Assembly: GCA_024401555.1 (NCBI GenBank)
Contig: JAKSKV010000002.1
Span: forward strand, 1 to 64,000
Length of the DNA: 64,000 nucleotides
DNA from: Paludibacteraceae bacterium
Lineage (GTDB): Bacteria > Bacteroidota > Bacteroidia > Bacteroidales > Paludibacteraceae
Reading direction: 5' to 3'
The notes beneath the pieces are model-generated. The model was not told the origin of the DNA and did not search any database. It was given only the letters and a program-made list of their open reading frames with translations. Positions 24,449 through 33,553 of the stretch are shown in pieces (within the stretch, counting starts at the first letter, position 1; each line of letters begins with the position of its first letter). The position numbers and the translations under genes are program-made.

Positions 24449-26782
24449 ATGTATAAAAAAATCACCCTTTTTCTAACCTGCCTTCTGCTTTCATACGCTT
24501 GCGGTTGGGCCGCGGAGCACAAACTATACGGTACCGTTTACGAAAAAGAATCAGGCGCCAGACTATCCGATGTCTCCATCATGACCAACACGGGAGAGGG
24601 TACCTCCACCGACCAGAATGGTAAATACACATTGATGTTACCTGACGGCGAATATACAATCGAGGCGGAATTCATTGGCTATAAGGTAGTTTACAAGAAA
24701 GTCACCATCAATGGCAAGGATGTGAAATTGGATTTTCGTTTGGAGACTGAGTTCGAAGAGTTGGAGGAGGTTGTCGTTGCCCGACACAAGGAAGACGAGA
24801 ACGTGGCCAAAGCGACTATCGGTGTACAACGCATCGACGCGGAAGCACTGAAAAAGATGCCAAGCCTCATGGGAGAAACGGATGTGATCAAGGTAATCCA
24901 GATGTTACCGGGCGTGCAAAGCGCCGCAGAAGGAACTTCTGGATTCAGTGTCAGAGGAGGAAAAACGGACCAAAATCTCATCCTCTTGGACGACGCGTCC
25001 TTGTATAACGCCTCCCACATGATGGGTTTCTTCTCCATTTTCAACAACGATATTGTCAACGAAGCGACGCTGCTGAAAGGCGATATTCCAGCCCAGTACG
25101 GCGGACGACTCGCTTCCGTACTGAAGGTAGATACCAAAGACGCGTTCCCAAGCCGTTTCAATGGTGCGGGCGGCATCGGCTTGATATCGAGCCACTTCAT
25201 GTTGGACATTCCTATCATCAAGAACCGTACAGGCGTAATGGTAGCGGCAAGACGATCCTATGCGGATCTTTTCCTTCCTCTCGCCAAAAACGACGCGTTG
25301 AAGGAGACAAAACTCTTCTTTTACGATATGAACGCCAAGATATCCCACAAAATCAACGAGAAGAACCGTATCTTCTGGAGTGGTTACTTGGGAACGGACA
25401 AGATGGGGATGAACGGTAAGATGGACTTGAAGTTCGGAAACACCAACACCACCCTACGATGGAGCCACGTCAACAACAGCAACACCTCCAGCAACCTCAC
25501 ACTGATCGGAACCAAATACAACTACGACATCAGTGTCTATCTCTCCCCCTACGAGTGCGACATCGACGCCTGGACCAGGGATTGGAGCCTGAAGTACGAT
25601 TGGAAACACCTCACCACAAAAAAACACACCATCACAGCCGGCGCTTCGACCTCTATCCACCGCTTCAACCAGGGTTCCCTAACCTCCAACCAAGGCTCTG
25701 AATATGGATTCAGTCTATTCGACGAGACGATTATGCCGACACGAAAAGCCCTTGAGCATGGCATCTACGGATCTTACGAGGCCGCTTTCACCCCTCGCTT
25801 CACGCTGAAGGCGGGACTTCGCCTTTCGATGTTCCAAAACATTGGAGCGGAGACCTTCTATATGATGGACGAGAAGCACAACTGTATCGACACGCTCGAA
25901 TATGGGAAGGCGAAGATCTTCCACACGGAAATCCATCCGGAGCCAAGATTAGGTCTGCTCTACAAATTAAACGCCTCCTCCTCGCTGAAGGCTGCCTACA
26001 CCCGCACCATCCAATACGCGCAAGTGGCCAGCAACTCTACGGGTGGACTCCCTTTCGATATCTGGTTTCCAACCAGTCCGAATATCAAACCTCAAAAATG
26101 CGACCAGTGGTCAGCAGGTTATTTCAAAAACTTTGCCGACAACAAATTCGAGACATCAGTCGAGGTGTTTTATAAAAAGATGTACAACATCATAGACTTT
26201 AAAGATGAAGCCTCCATTTACGGCAATGAGAAGGTCGATGGGGATGTCAGAACAGGCCAAGGCTACGCTTACGGCCTCGAAGTCTTGCTGAAAAAGAGCA
26301 CCGGCAAACTGACAGGATGGATCAGCTACACCTACTCCCACGCGATGCAACAGGTCGAGGAGATCAACTTCGGTGAAAAATACCGTTCTCCGTTCGATCG
26401 TCCACACAACATCACGGCGGTGCTGAGCTACGACTTCGCGAAAAGGTGGAACGCATCCGCCAATTGGGTATTCCTCAGCGGACAACCTTGTACCAACCCC
26501 TATGGCAAATACACAGTGGACAACACCTCCTATGCGATCTATACAGGACATCGTAACCGGAGCAACTACCCTAATTACCACCGTCTCGACCTCTCTGTCA
26601 GCTACAAGACAAGACCGAAAAGAAGATGGCAAGGAGAATGGAATCTCTCCGTTTATAACGCCTATGCAAGACATAACACTTGGGCGGTCATCTTCTCACA
26701 AGGAGAGAACCACACCATCGAGACAACCAAGGTCTATTTGTTCTCCTTTGTTCCATCCATCTCCTATAATTTTAAATTCTGA
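24449..26782 (+). CDS. TonB-dependent outer-membrane receptor
   Basis: The 777-aa protein has a signal peptide (ITLFLTCLLLSYACGWA) and a carboxypeptidase-regulatory-like beta-sandwich (LYGTVYEKESGARLSDVSI...GEYTIEAEFIGYKV). The plug domain follows (MPSLMGETDVIKVIQMLPGVQSAAEGTSGFSVRGG, NLILLDDASLYNASH), then a 22-strand-type barrel ending in YLFSFVPSISYNFKF with terminal Phe. It imports an unknown ligand with TonB energy. The partner is the DUF4249 lipoprotein 14 bp downstream, not a SusD protein, so it is not a classical SusCD glycan locus. Confidence 0.93.
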   Translation: MYKKITLFLTCLLLSYACGWAAEHKLYGTVYEKESGARLSDVSIMTNTGEGTSTDQNGKYTLMLPDGEYTIEAEFIGYKVVYKKVTINGKDVKLDFRLETEFEELEEVVVARHKEDENVAKATIGVQRIDAEALKKMPSLMGETDVIKVIQMLPGVQSAAEGTSGFSVRGGKTDQNLILLDDASLYNASHMMGFFSIFNNDIVNEATLLKGDIPAQYGGRLASVLKVDTKDAFPSRFNGAGGIGLISSHFMLDIPIIKNRTGVMVAARRSYADLFLPLAKNDALKETKLFFYDMNAKISHKINEKNRIFWSGYLGTDKMGMNGKMDLKFGNTNTTLRWSHVNNSNTSSNLTLIGTKYNYDISVYLSPYECDIDAWTRDWSLKYDWKHLTTKKHTITAGASTSIHRFNQGSLTSNQGSEYGFSLFDETIMPTRKALEHGIYGSYEAAFTPRFTLKAGLRLSMFQNIGAETFYMMDEKHNCIDTLEYGKAKIFHTEIHPEPRLGLLYKLNASSSLKAAYTRTIQYAQVASNSTGGLPFDIWFPTSPNIKPQKCDQWSAGYFKNFADNKFETSVEVFYKKMYNIIDFKDEASIYGNEKVDGDVRTGQGYAYGLEVLLKKSTGKLTGWISYTYSHAMQQVEEINFGEKYRSPFDRPHNITAVLSYDFAKRWNASANWVFLSGQPCTNPYGKYTVDNTSYAIYTGHRNRSNYPNYHRLDLSVSYKTRPKRRWQGEWNLSVYNAYARHNTWAVIFSQGENHTIETTKVYLFSFVPSISYNFKF

Positions 26783-26796
26783 AAATTCACAGACCG

Positions 26797-27717
26797 ATGA
26801 AAAAGCTGTTCCATATACAAACGCTGTTATTAATCACCACGCTACTCGCCACATCCTGTCAAGAGGATATCATCATCGACACAGAGGAGGGAGAGGCTAA
26901 AATAGGCATCTTCGGCGGCATCACAACCGATACCAAACAGCACGCCATCACCATCAGCAAGACGGCGCCATTCTACTCCACCGCAGATATCGAAATGGTG
27001 AGCAACGCCTCTGTGCGGATCGTCGACCAAACATCCCACGACACATTCTTGCTGAAAGAATCCGAGCGTGGCGTCTATTTGACCGACCCAATGGCTGGTG
27101 TTGTGGGCCACACCTATTTATTGGACGTGACCGTGCCCGACAACAAGGAGACACTTCACTTCTCATCCCAAAGCCAAATCGACTACGCATGTCCGGAGAA
27201 GATCGATTCGATCCAAGTACACGAATTTACCATATTTGAAGAGGTCAACGAAGACATCTACAAGATTTGTCCATTTTTCCAAACAGCCAAACAAAACCTC
27301 TACTATCTTTTCGACCTGGAAATCAACGGAAGGATGTACAGCGACACCTTGCACAAAAAAGCAAGGCTACATTTGGGTGCATTGAGTGGATTTTATTACA
27401 ACGGCATAGAGATGTCTTTGATCTACAAAGACCTGAACATATACCCCAGCGGCATATTCAACTTAGACCAAACCATCGAAGAGAACGTCCTTCATGTAGG
27501 CGACACCATAGCCATCACCATGTATAGCGTCCCTAAGGGGTATTATAACTATTTAGGAGACATCTCAGGCAGCATAGGCAGCAACCCGTTGATGGGAAGT
27601 CCAACCAATGTGAGGACCAATATAACGGGCAAAGAAAAAGAGGCTGTCGGGTATTTCTACGCAGCCTCTTGTATTCACTTCGAGCAAACCATCAAATCGC
27701 TTCCTCGCACGGAGTAG
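26797..27717 (+). CDS. DUF4249 lipoprotein, partner of the TonB receptor
   Basis: The 306-aa protein has a lipobox (LLITTLLATSC) followed by a DUF4249-type beta-rich domain (AKIGIFGGITTDTKQHAITISKTAPF, VRIVDQTSHDTFLL, GVVGHTYLLDVTVPD, CPEKIDSIQVHEF) and a C-terminal DTIAITMYSVPKGYYNYL block. DUF4249 proteins are regularly encoded beside TonB receptors of this type and are presumed surface-exposed ligand-binding partners. The last 26 bp overlap the convergent DUF4301 gene. Confidence 0.86.
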   Translation: MKKLFHIQTLLLITTLLATSCQEDIIIDTEEGEAKIGIFGGITTDTKQHAITISKTAPFYSTADIEMVSNASVRIVDQTSHDTFLLKESERGVYLTDPMAGVVGHTYLLDVTVPDNKETLHFSSQSQIDYACPEKIDSIQVHEFTIFEEVNEDIYKICPFFQTAKQNLYYLFDLEINGRMYSDTLHKKARLHLGALSGFYYNGIEMSLIYKDLNIYPSGIFNLDQTIEENVLHVGDTIAITMYSVPKGYYNYLGDISGSIGSNPLMGSPTNVRTNITGKEKEAVGYFYAASCIHFEQTIKSLPRTE

Positions 27718-29239
27718 ATTGGTGTTCCGAACGTAATAGATCGGTCACTACCTTGACTGGGGAGAAGGTTTCGATCGGCACCTCCACAAAGATGGTGTTC
27801 CAGTCTGACATGGCACCATTCCACAAGCCAGGAAGTTCCAACGCCTTCAACGCCTTGCCATTCTTGGATTTCATGGAAATAAAGCCCGTATTAGGATCCA
27901 CAAACTTTGTCAGGTCATATTTCTCGTTTTTATAATTCTTCACGCCACAAACCAAATCAACGGGATTGAAGTGGGTAGCGCCGTTGAAAATAGCCATTTG
28001 CTGCTCATTCTCCTTGTCGAATTGCGAGCTCTCCAAGATCTGGGAAGAGACTGTTCCGTTCGGATTTTGGCACAAATATGGGCCACCTCCAGGCTCACCC
28101 TCATTCTTCACCATTCCACAGATTCGCAAAGGACGGTCTAAAATCATTTTCAGATAGGCGATCTTGTCCGCCTTCGTATCCAAGAGATTGAATTTGTTGG
28201 ACACGCACAACTTCTTCTGACAGAATTCCAACATCTTCTGCAACATATCGTCAGAGATGGAGGTGCTGTTTTCCAAAGCGTTTTGGTATTCGAAAATAGT
28301 CTTTTGATACTTCACCAACAAACCAGCCAAGACCACCTTGTTCTCAACAGTAGGTTGTTTGTAGACATCCGGTGCGACATTGTCTATATTCTTTATGAAT
28401 ATTATATCCGCATCAATCGCGTTCAAGTTCTCAATCAGCGCACCATGTCCGCCCGGACGGAATAGCAACGAACCATCGCTGTTGCGCAACGGGTTGTTCT
28501 CCATATCCACAGCCACCGTATCGGTGGAAGGATTCTGCACAGAGAAGGAGACATCAAAGTTCGCACCATATCGGTACGACAAAGACTCCGATTTACTACG
28601 CCACAAAGACTCAAAGAACGGCAAATGTTCAGGAGAAACCGTGAAATGAAGCGTCACATCACCCTTCTTGTTCTTCGCATACATCGCACTCTCCACGAAG
28701 TGCTCCTCAAAAGGAGTGCGCGCACCCTCTTCGTAATTATGGAAAAGCAATAAACCCTTCGGCAGAGAGCCATAATTCAAACCCTTCTTATCCAAGAGGT
28801 TTTTCACAATATCTAAATACCTGCCCTTCTCACGCAACGCGATCGCATCCAACCCTTCGTTTCGTCTGCACTTAGCGTTCAACGCCTCAATGAAGGCAAA
28901 CTTCTCTAATTGATCGAAAAATTTACGTTCACCATCGTTTTCCAATTCGTTTTTTCCTCTCTCCAAGAACTCAAACAATGATTTGAACATACGGCTGGCA
29001 GCACCAGACGCAGGCACAAATTTGACGATTTTCTTGTCGTGGCCCAAATACTCTCGCCACACGTCGATACATTCGTTTCGTTCAGAGTCATCCAAAACGG
29101 ATACGGCATCAGGCACCACAGCAGGTTGCTCCACCTTCATATAGGGGAAACCACTTCTGAAGCGGGAGAGTTGTTCTTCAAACTTCTCTTCGGAAATGCC
29201 TTTATCCTGCAATAATTTTACATCTACATCCGTCATCAT
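27692..29239 (-). CDS. DUF4301-family protein
   Basis: The 515-aa cytoplasmic protein matches the Bacteroidetes family DUF4301: VPASGAASRMFKSLFEFL near the N-terminus, PKGLLLFHNYEEGARTPFEEH, LLFRPGGHGALIENLN, IIFIKNIDNVAPD, RICGMVKNEGEPGGGPY and ATHFNPVDLVCGV. The GGHGALIENLN and FIKNIDN blocks look like nucleotide-sugar pyrophosphorylase-type binding loops (inference). No activity is assigned. It is convergent with the DUF4249 gene and divergent from the radical SAM gene. A minus-strand -7 box TAGTTTTG is at 29278-29271. Confidence 0.85.
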   Translation of the reverse strand: MMTDVDVKLLQDKGISEEKFEEQLSRFRSGFPYMKVEQPAVVPDAVSVLDDSERNECIDVWREYLGHDKKIVKFVPASGAASRMFKSLFEFLERGKNELENDGERKFFDQLEKFAFIEALNAKCRRNEGLDAIALREKGRYLDIVKNLLDKKGLNYGSLPKGLLLFHNYEEGARTPFEEHFVESAMYAKNKKGDVTLHFTVSPEHLPFFESLWRSKSESLSYRYGANFDVSFSVQNPSTDTVAVDMENNPLRNSDGSLLFRPGGHGALIENLNAIDADIIFIKNIDNVAPDVYKQPTVENKVVLAGLLVKYQKTIFEYQNALENSTSISDDMLQKMLEFCQKKLCVSNKFNLLDTKADKIAYLKMILDRPLRICGMVKNEGEPGGGPYLCQNPNGTVSSQILESSQFDKENEQQMAIFNGATHFNPVDLVCGVKNYKNEKYDLTKFVDPNTGFISMKSKNGKALKALELPGLWNGAMSDWNTIFVEVPIETFSPVKVVTDLLRSEHQSTPCEEAI

Positions 29240-29338
29240 CTCAAATCAATTTATTTTTCTGCTAATATAACAAAACTAATCTTATTTGTCAAATGTTTTT
29301 TGGCTAATTTTGCGCCAGTTCCGTAAAAAGAGAGAATT

Positions 29339-30268
29339 ATGTTTGGAGAAAAAAGATATTCCGATTATTCGACCTATTTAAACACTATTTTTCAACATAA
29401 AATGCAGAAGATATCCGTCAACGGCGGCTTTTCGTGTCCCAACCGCGACGGCAAGATCTCCACAGGAGGTTGTACCTTTTGCAACAACCACACCTTTCAC
29501 CCAGACTACTGCCAACCCAGCAAGTCCATCACCCAACAATTGGAAGAGGGCATCGCCTTTTTCAGTCGGAAATATAAAACGATGCGTTACCTCGCCTATT
29601 TCCAATCCTACACCAACACATACGGCGCGACCGAACGCTTGATCGAAAAGTACGAAGAGGCGCTCTCCCACCCGCTCGTGGACGGACTTATATTGGGCAC
29701 GCGCCCCGATTGCATGGCGGATGATTTGCTAGCCTATCTCTCCCATCGGGCACAATCAAAATACATTATGGTGGAATATGGCGTGGAATCGACCAACGAC
29801 AAGACGTTGCAACTCATCAACAGAGGGCACGACTTCGCCACCGCGCAAGCGACCATCCGAAAAAGCGCGGAGGCCAACATACACACCTGCGCCCACCTCA
29901 TATTAGGCTTACCGTTGGAAGATCGGCAGATGATGCTCTCCCATGCCCAAGCGTTGGCGGAGCTTCCGTTAAAGACCATCAAACTCCACCAACTACAAAT
30001 CATCAAAGGAACTACAATGGAGCGGCAGATTGAGGAGCATCCGCAATGGTTCCACCTCTTCACGGCTGACGAATACATCGAACTGGTCATCGATTTTTTG
30101 GAACTGCTGCCGCCGGAAATCATCGTGGAGCGCTTTGTCTCGCAATCGCCCAAAGAGTTACTAATCGCACCCGACTGGGGGCTTAAAAACTACGAGTTCA
30201 CCGCGAAACTGGAAAAAAGATTACGGGAACGCGACACCTGGCAAGGAAAACTTTTCACAAATAAGTGA
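29339..30268 (+). CDS. TIGR01212-family radical SAM protein (YhcC-like)
   Basis: The 309-aa protein has an unusual iron-sulfur Cys cluster spacing near the N-terminus: GGFSCPNRDG then GGCTFCNNHTF (C-x11-C-x2-C). This spacing is typical of the TIGR01212/YhcC branch. Further motifs: LAYFQSYTNTYG, LILGTRPDCM, YIMVEYGVESTNDKTL and AHLILGLPLEDRQMM. It shares the Elp3-like radical SAM fold, and the substrate is unknown. A plus-strand -7 box TAATTTTG at 29305-29312 lies upstream of the ATG. Confidence 0.9.
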   Translation: MFGEKRYSDYSTYLNTIFQHKMQKISVNGGFSCPNRDGKISTGGCTFCNNHTFHPDYCQPSKSITQQLEEGIAFFSRKYKTMRYLAYFQSYTNTYGATERLIEKYEEALSHPLVDGLILGTRPDCMADDLLAYLSHRAQSKYIMVEYGVESTNDKTLQLINRGHDFATAQATIRKSAEANIHTCAHLILGLPLEDRQMMLSHAQALAELPLKTIKLHQLQIIKGTTMERQIEEHPQWFHLFTADEYIELVIDFLELLPPEIIVERFVSQSPKELLIAPDWGLKNYEFTAKLEKRLRERDTWQGKLFTNK

Positions 30269-30361
30269 TGAATTTTGATTTTTAGCGAGGGATATTCGCA
30301 GAAAAAATGTAAATTTGCACAATTTTTCAGATAGAAGAAAATAACAATAAGATATCGTAGT

Positions 30362-31855
30362 ATGGCCAAGATTCTAAATGACGTGTCAAGAACTTTCGGT
30401 GAATACCTACTTATTCCCGGATTGACGACAAAAGAGTGTATCCCGAGCAACGTGTCGCTCAAAACACCGCTTGTAAAGTACAAGAAGGGTGAAAAGTCAG
30501 CTATCAACCTAAACATTCCGTTTGTTTCCGCTATCATGCAGGCGGTTTCAGATTCAGGACTTGCTATCGAATTGGCAAGAAATGGAGGCCTCTCCTTCAT
30601 TTTCGGATCCCAACCTATCGAGTCGCAAGCGGAGATGGTTAGAAAAGTGAAAAACTTCAAGGCAGGTTTCGTCATCAGCGATACCAACGTGAAGCCTGAC
30701 ACCACCTTGGCAGAGGCGATCAGATTAATCGGTCAGACTGGCCACTCCACCATCGGCGTAACATCCGACGGTACTCCTAACGGAAAGTTGGAAGGTATGT
30801 TGACAAGCCGCGACTACCGCGCCGACAAAGAGGATCTTTCCGCTCCAGTATGCAAGTTCATGACTCCATTCGAGAAATTGACCGTTGGAAAGTTGGGCAT
30901 GACCCTTTCCGAGGCTAACCAAATCATTTGGGAGCACAAATTGAACACTTTGCCAATCGTTGACGATAAGGGCAATTTGAAATATTTCGTATTCAGAAAA
31001 GACTACAACTCTCACCACGAGAATCCAAACGAGTTGTCCGACTCGGACAAGAAGTTGTTGGTGGGCGCAGGTATCAACTCCCGCGACTACGAGCAGCGCG
31101 TTCCTGCCTTGGTAGAGGCTGGCGTGGATGTACTTTGCATCGACTCTTCAGACGGTTTCTCAGAGTGGCAAAAAGATACCTTGGCATGGATCAAGGCTAA
31201 ATATGGTGACAAGGTAAAGTGCGGAGCTGGAAACGTAGTTGACGCGGATGGCTTCAACTACCTCGTAGAGGCTGGCGCTGACTTCATCAAGGTTGGTATC
31301 GGTGGAGGTTCCATCTGTATCACCCGTGAGCAAAAAGGTATCGGTAGAGGTCAAGCCACTGCCCTATTGGATGTTGCAAAGGCTAGAGACGAATATTTCC
31401 AAAAGACTGGTATCTATGTGCCAATTTGTAGTGATGGTGGTCTCGTTCAAGACTATCACATGGTTTTGGCATTAGCAATGGGTGCAGATTTCTTGATGAT
31501 GGGTCGTTACTTCGCTCGTTTCGACGAGTCTCCAACAAAGAAGCTTACCATCGGCAACAGAATCGTGAAAGAGTACTGGGGCGAGGGTTCCAACAGAGCC
31601 AAGAACTGGCAACGTTACGACATGGGCGGAAACGCAGCGCTTAAATTCGAAGAGGGTGTTGATAGCTACGTTCCATACGCAGGTAAGTTGAAGGATAACT
31701 TGAACCAAACATTGGGCAAGATGATCTCCACCATGTGCAGCTGTGGTTCAACCACTATTCCAGAGTTGCAACAAAAAGCTAAGATCACCATCGTATCATC
31801 CACTTCCATCATTGAAGGTGGTGCTCACGATGTCATCTTGAAGGAGCAAGGATAA
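30362..31855 (+). CDS. guaB: IMP dehydrogenase
   Basis: The 497-aa enzyme converts IMP to XMP with NAD, the committed step of guanine nucleotide synthesis. Visible elements: N-terminal [21 protein letters not shown], two CBS domains (about residues 105-215), the substrate/catalytic loop [20 protein letters not shown] (catalytic Cys), [25 protein letters not shown], and the C-terminal flap region. The [11 protein letters not shown] loop and [12 protein letters not shown] segment place it in the variant IMPDH subgroup that differs from E. coli GuaB (PRK07107-like, from memory). A -7 box TAAATTTG lies at 30310-30317 and a terminator follows. Confidence 0.93.
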   Translation: MAKILNDVSRTFGEYLLIPGLTTKECIPSNVSLKTPLVKYKKGEKSAINLNIPFVSAIMQAVSDSGLAIELARNGGLSFIFGSQPIESQAEMVRKVKNFKAGFVISDTNVKPDTTLAEAIRLIGQTGHSTIGVTSDGTPNGKLEGMLTSRDYRADKEDLSAPVCKFMTPFEKLTVGKLGMTLSEANQIIWEHKLNTLPIVDDKGNLKYFVFRKDYNSHHENPNELSDSDKKLLVGAGINSRDYEQRVPALVEAGVDVLCIDSSDGFSEWQKDTLAWIKAKYGDKVKCGAGNVVDADGFNYLVEAGADFIKVGIGGGSICITREQKGIGRGQATALLDVAKARDEYFQKTGIYVPICSDGGLVQDYHMVLALAMGADFLMMGRYFARFDESPTKKLTIGNRIVKEYWGEGSNRAKNWQRYDMGGNAALKFEEGVDSYVPYAGKLKDNLNQTLGKMISTMCSCGSTTIPELQQKAKITIVSSTSIIEGGAHDVILKEQG

Positions 31856-31876
31856 TAAGTTCGCTCTATATAACTA

Positions 31877-31905
31877 AAAGGCATACTGAAAAGTATGCCT
31901 TTTTT
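31877..31905 (+). terminator. Terminator of guaB
   Basis: The stem AAAGGCATACT/AGTATGCCTTT has a 4-base loop, followed by T residues. It lies 21 bases past the guaB stop. Confidence 0.85.
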
Positions 31906-31920
31906 GTTTTCTCACACATC

Positions 31921-31960
31921 AAAAAAAAGGACCGATTGCTCCACTTAACAATCGGACCTT
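31921..31960 (-). terminator. Terminator of the perR-rbr-yhcH operon
   Basis: The arms AAGGaCCGATTG and CAATCGGaCCTT pair with one internal A-A mismatch. On the minus strand they are followed by an eight-T tract. It lies about 25 bases past the yhcH-like stop. Confidence 0.75.
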
Positions 31961-31984
31961 TTTTCTATATAGAAGATCGTTCCC

Positions 31985-32425
31985 TTACACCCGAATCTTC
32001 ATTACAATCTTTTTGGTCATTCCCTCGCCAAGAATTGGCATATGGCCATCTTGAGGGAAGAAAATAGCGAAGGAACCTACCCGCAGATCCAAGGTTGTCG
32101 CCATAGGCGCCTCATACAAAGCGTAATCCTTCGCCTCATTCACCTCTGATGGATCACCCAACAAGGAACGGTCAATATAGCCCACCTTTTCATTCGCGGT
32201 CAAAGGTATCTGAATATCAATATACTTATCGTGGGTCTCATAACGAGCGCCCTCCGCAGAACGCAACGCCACTTCATCCACATTGATATACATTTCCTCA
32301 TCCACAATGATCTTTCCCTTGCTCAATTGCGAAAAATTCAATTTCTTCAAGCAATTAAACGCCTTGGGGAATCGCGGATGAAGCGACACGTACATCGTCA
32401 GATTTTCGAGAGAATCAATGACCAT
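31985..32425 (-). CDS. YhcH/YjgK/YiaL-family protein (DUF386)
   Basis: The 146-aa cupin-like protein has the family landmarks EGARYETHDKYIDIQIPLTANEKVGY and FAIFFPQDGHMPILGEG...KIVMKIRV. Relatives include E. coli NanQ/YhcH (sialic-acid anomerase) and EbgC. The sugar substrate here is unknown. It follows the rubrerythrin gene by 3 bp, so it is the last gene of the perR-rbr operon. That linkage to an oxidative-stress operon is unexpected for a sugar-metabolism family. Confidence 0.87.
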   Translation of the reverse strand: MVIDSLENLTMYVSLHPRFPKAFNCLKKLNFSQLSKGKIIVDEEMYINVDEVALRSAEGARYETHDKYIDIQIPLTANEKVGYIDRSLLGDPSEVNEAKDYALYEAPMATTLDLRVGSFAIFFPQDGHMPILGEGMTKKIVMKIRV

Positions 32426-32428
32426 CTA

Positions 32429-32977
32429 TTATTTTCCGAAATAGCGTTTAAACAATCCTTCGAATCCCTTGCCGTGGCGAGCCTCGTCCTTAGCCATCTC
32501 ATGAACTGTATCGTGAATAGCATCCAAATCCAACTTCTTCGCACGTGCGGCGATACGCATCTTATCCGCGCAAGCACCTGATTCAGCGTTCATACGCTTC
32601 TCCAAATTGGTCTTGGTGTCCCAAACGACATCGCCCAAAAGTTCAGCGAACTTAGCGGCATGCTCAGCCTCTTCCCAAGCATATCTCTTGAATGCCTCAG
32701 CCACTTCTGGATAACCCTCACGGTCTGCTTGACGGCTCATGGCAAGGTACATACCTACCTCTGTACACTCACCCATAAAGTGCGCGTTCAAATCCTTGAT
32801 CATCTCCTCGTCACAACCCTTTGCGACACCAATCACGTGCTCAGTCACGAATGACAATGGAGCGCTCTCGTCCAACTTTTGGAACTTGTTAGCAGGCACC
32901 TTACATTGAGGGCACTTCTCTGGTGCAGCATCTCCCTCATGAACATAACCACATACGGAACAAATGAATTTTGCCAT
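32429..32977 (-). CDS. Reverse rubrerythrin (N-terminal rubredoxin domain)
   Basis: The 182-aa protein reduces hydrogen peroxide (and in anaerobes oxygen) at a diiron site. Domain order is rubredoxin first ([22 protein letters not shown], two CxxC knuckles, residues about 4-28), then the ferritin-like four-helix domain. That domain has iron ligands in [31 protein letters not shown] and [14 protein letters not shown]. Classical rubrerythrin has the rubredoxin at the C-terminus, so this is the 'reverse' type. The ATG at 32977 is chosen because it starts exactly before the rubredoxin; an upstream alternative would add a 23-residue non-conserved tail overlapping perR. It follows perR by 19 bp. 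Confidence 0.92.
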   Translation of the reverse strand: MAKFICSVCGYVHEGDAAPEKCPQCKVPANKFQKLDESAPLSFVTEHVIGVAKGCDEEMIKDLNAHFMGECTEVGMYLAMSRQADREGYPEVAEAFKRYAWEEAEHAAKFAELLGDVVWDTKTNLEKRMNAESGACADKMRIAARAKKLDLDAIHDTVHEMAKDEARHGKGFEGLFKRYFGK

Positions 32978-32996
32978 AATTGTAAATCTTTTAATA

Positions 32997-33413
32997 TTAA
33001 TAGTTAGAATTAGTTTCAGACTCCTTGCACGACTCGCAAAGGCCATGCAGATAGACTAGGACCTCTTTCACGGACAATCCCTTTGGGACATCCACCTCAG
33101 GAGCAATCTTGAGGTCCAAATCAGCCACGCAACCACAACGAGAACACAAAAAATGCGCATGCGGATGAGTATAGCCATCAAATCTCGCATTCTTATGATC
33201 AATAGAGAGATGCAAAACAGCACCCTTCTCATGAAAATGCTTCAATGTATTGTAAACAGTCGTCTTTGACAAAGTGGGAATCGTCTCCTTAAGGTTCTCA
33301 AAGATTTCATCAGACGTAGGATGGGTACGATGCGACAAGAGATACTCCATAATGGATAATCTCTGTGCCGATGGTCTAATGCCATATTTTACCAAATGAT
33401 CGTATGCTCTCAT
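32997..33413 (-). CDS. perR: Fur-family repressor, PerR type
   Basis: The protein (138 aa from the ATG at 33413) has the Fur winged helix ([43 protein letters not shown]) and dimerisation domain with metal sites. His residues lie in YTHPHAHF and the two zinc CxxC pairs in [12 protein letters not shown] and [10 protein letters not shown]. The direct adjacency to a rubrerythrin gene supports PerR (peroxide sensing) over Fur or Zur, but the assignment is by context. It likely represses itself, rbr and possibly the divergent SDR gene through the palindromes at 33424-33477. Confidence 0.85.
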   Translation of the reverse strand: MRAYDHLVKYGIRPSAQRLSIMEYLLSHRTHPTSDEIFENLKETIPTLSKTTVYNTLKHFHEKGAVLHLSIDHKNARFDGYTHPHAHFLCSRCGCVADLDLKIAPEVDVPKGLSVKEVLVYLHGLCESCKESETNSNY

Positions 33414-33423
33414 CCTACTAAAT

Positions 33424-33440
33424 ATTGTAATGAATACAAT
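33424..33440. promoter_or_regulatory. Putative PerR operator 1 (ATTGTA-N5-TACAAT)
   Basis: This is a perfect 6-bp inverted repeat with a 5-bp centre, 11 bp upstream of the perR ATG. It is AT-rich and similar in shape to PerR/Fur boxes. Its function is inferred from position and symmetry. Confidence 0.55.
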
Positions 33441-33457
33441 TTTATAACGATTACAAA

Positions 33458-33477
33458 TATACAATAATTATACAATT
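33458..33477. promoter_or_regulatory. Putative PerR operator 2 in the perR-SDR divergent region
   Basis: The segment TATACAATAATTATACAATT contains repeated ATACAAT units also seen in operator 1. It lies between perR and the SDR gene, just upstream of a plus-strand -7 box TATCTTTG (33503-33510). Binding here could affect transcription in both directions. Confidence 0.45.
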
Positions 33478-33553
33478 TGACAAATTATTCGAGGAAAAAT
33501 AATATCTTTGCAGTGATATTTTTAAGGTACAATGTTTCTAATCAATCAAATGT

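Noticed and set aside
32978..33046. N-terminal extension of rubrerythrin
   Set aside because: It adds 23 residues before the rubredoxin domain and overlaps the end of perR. The ATG at 32977 matches the domain boundary.
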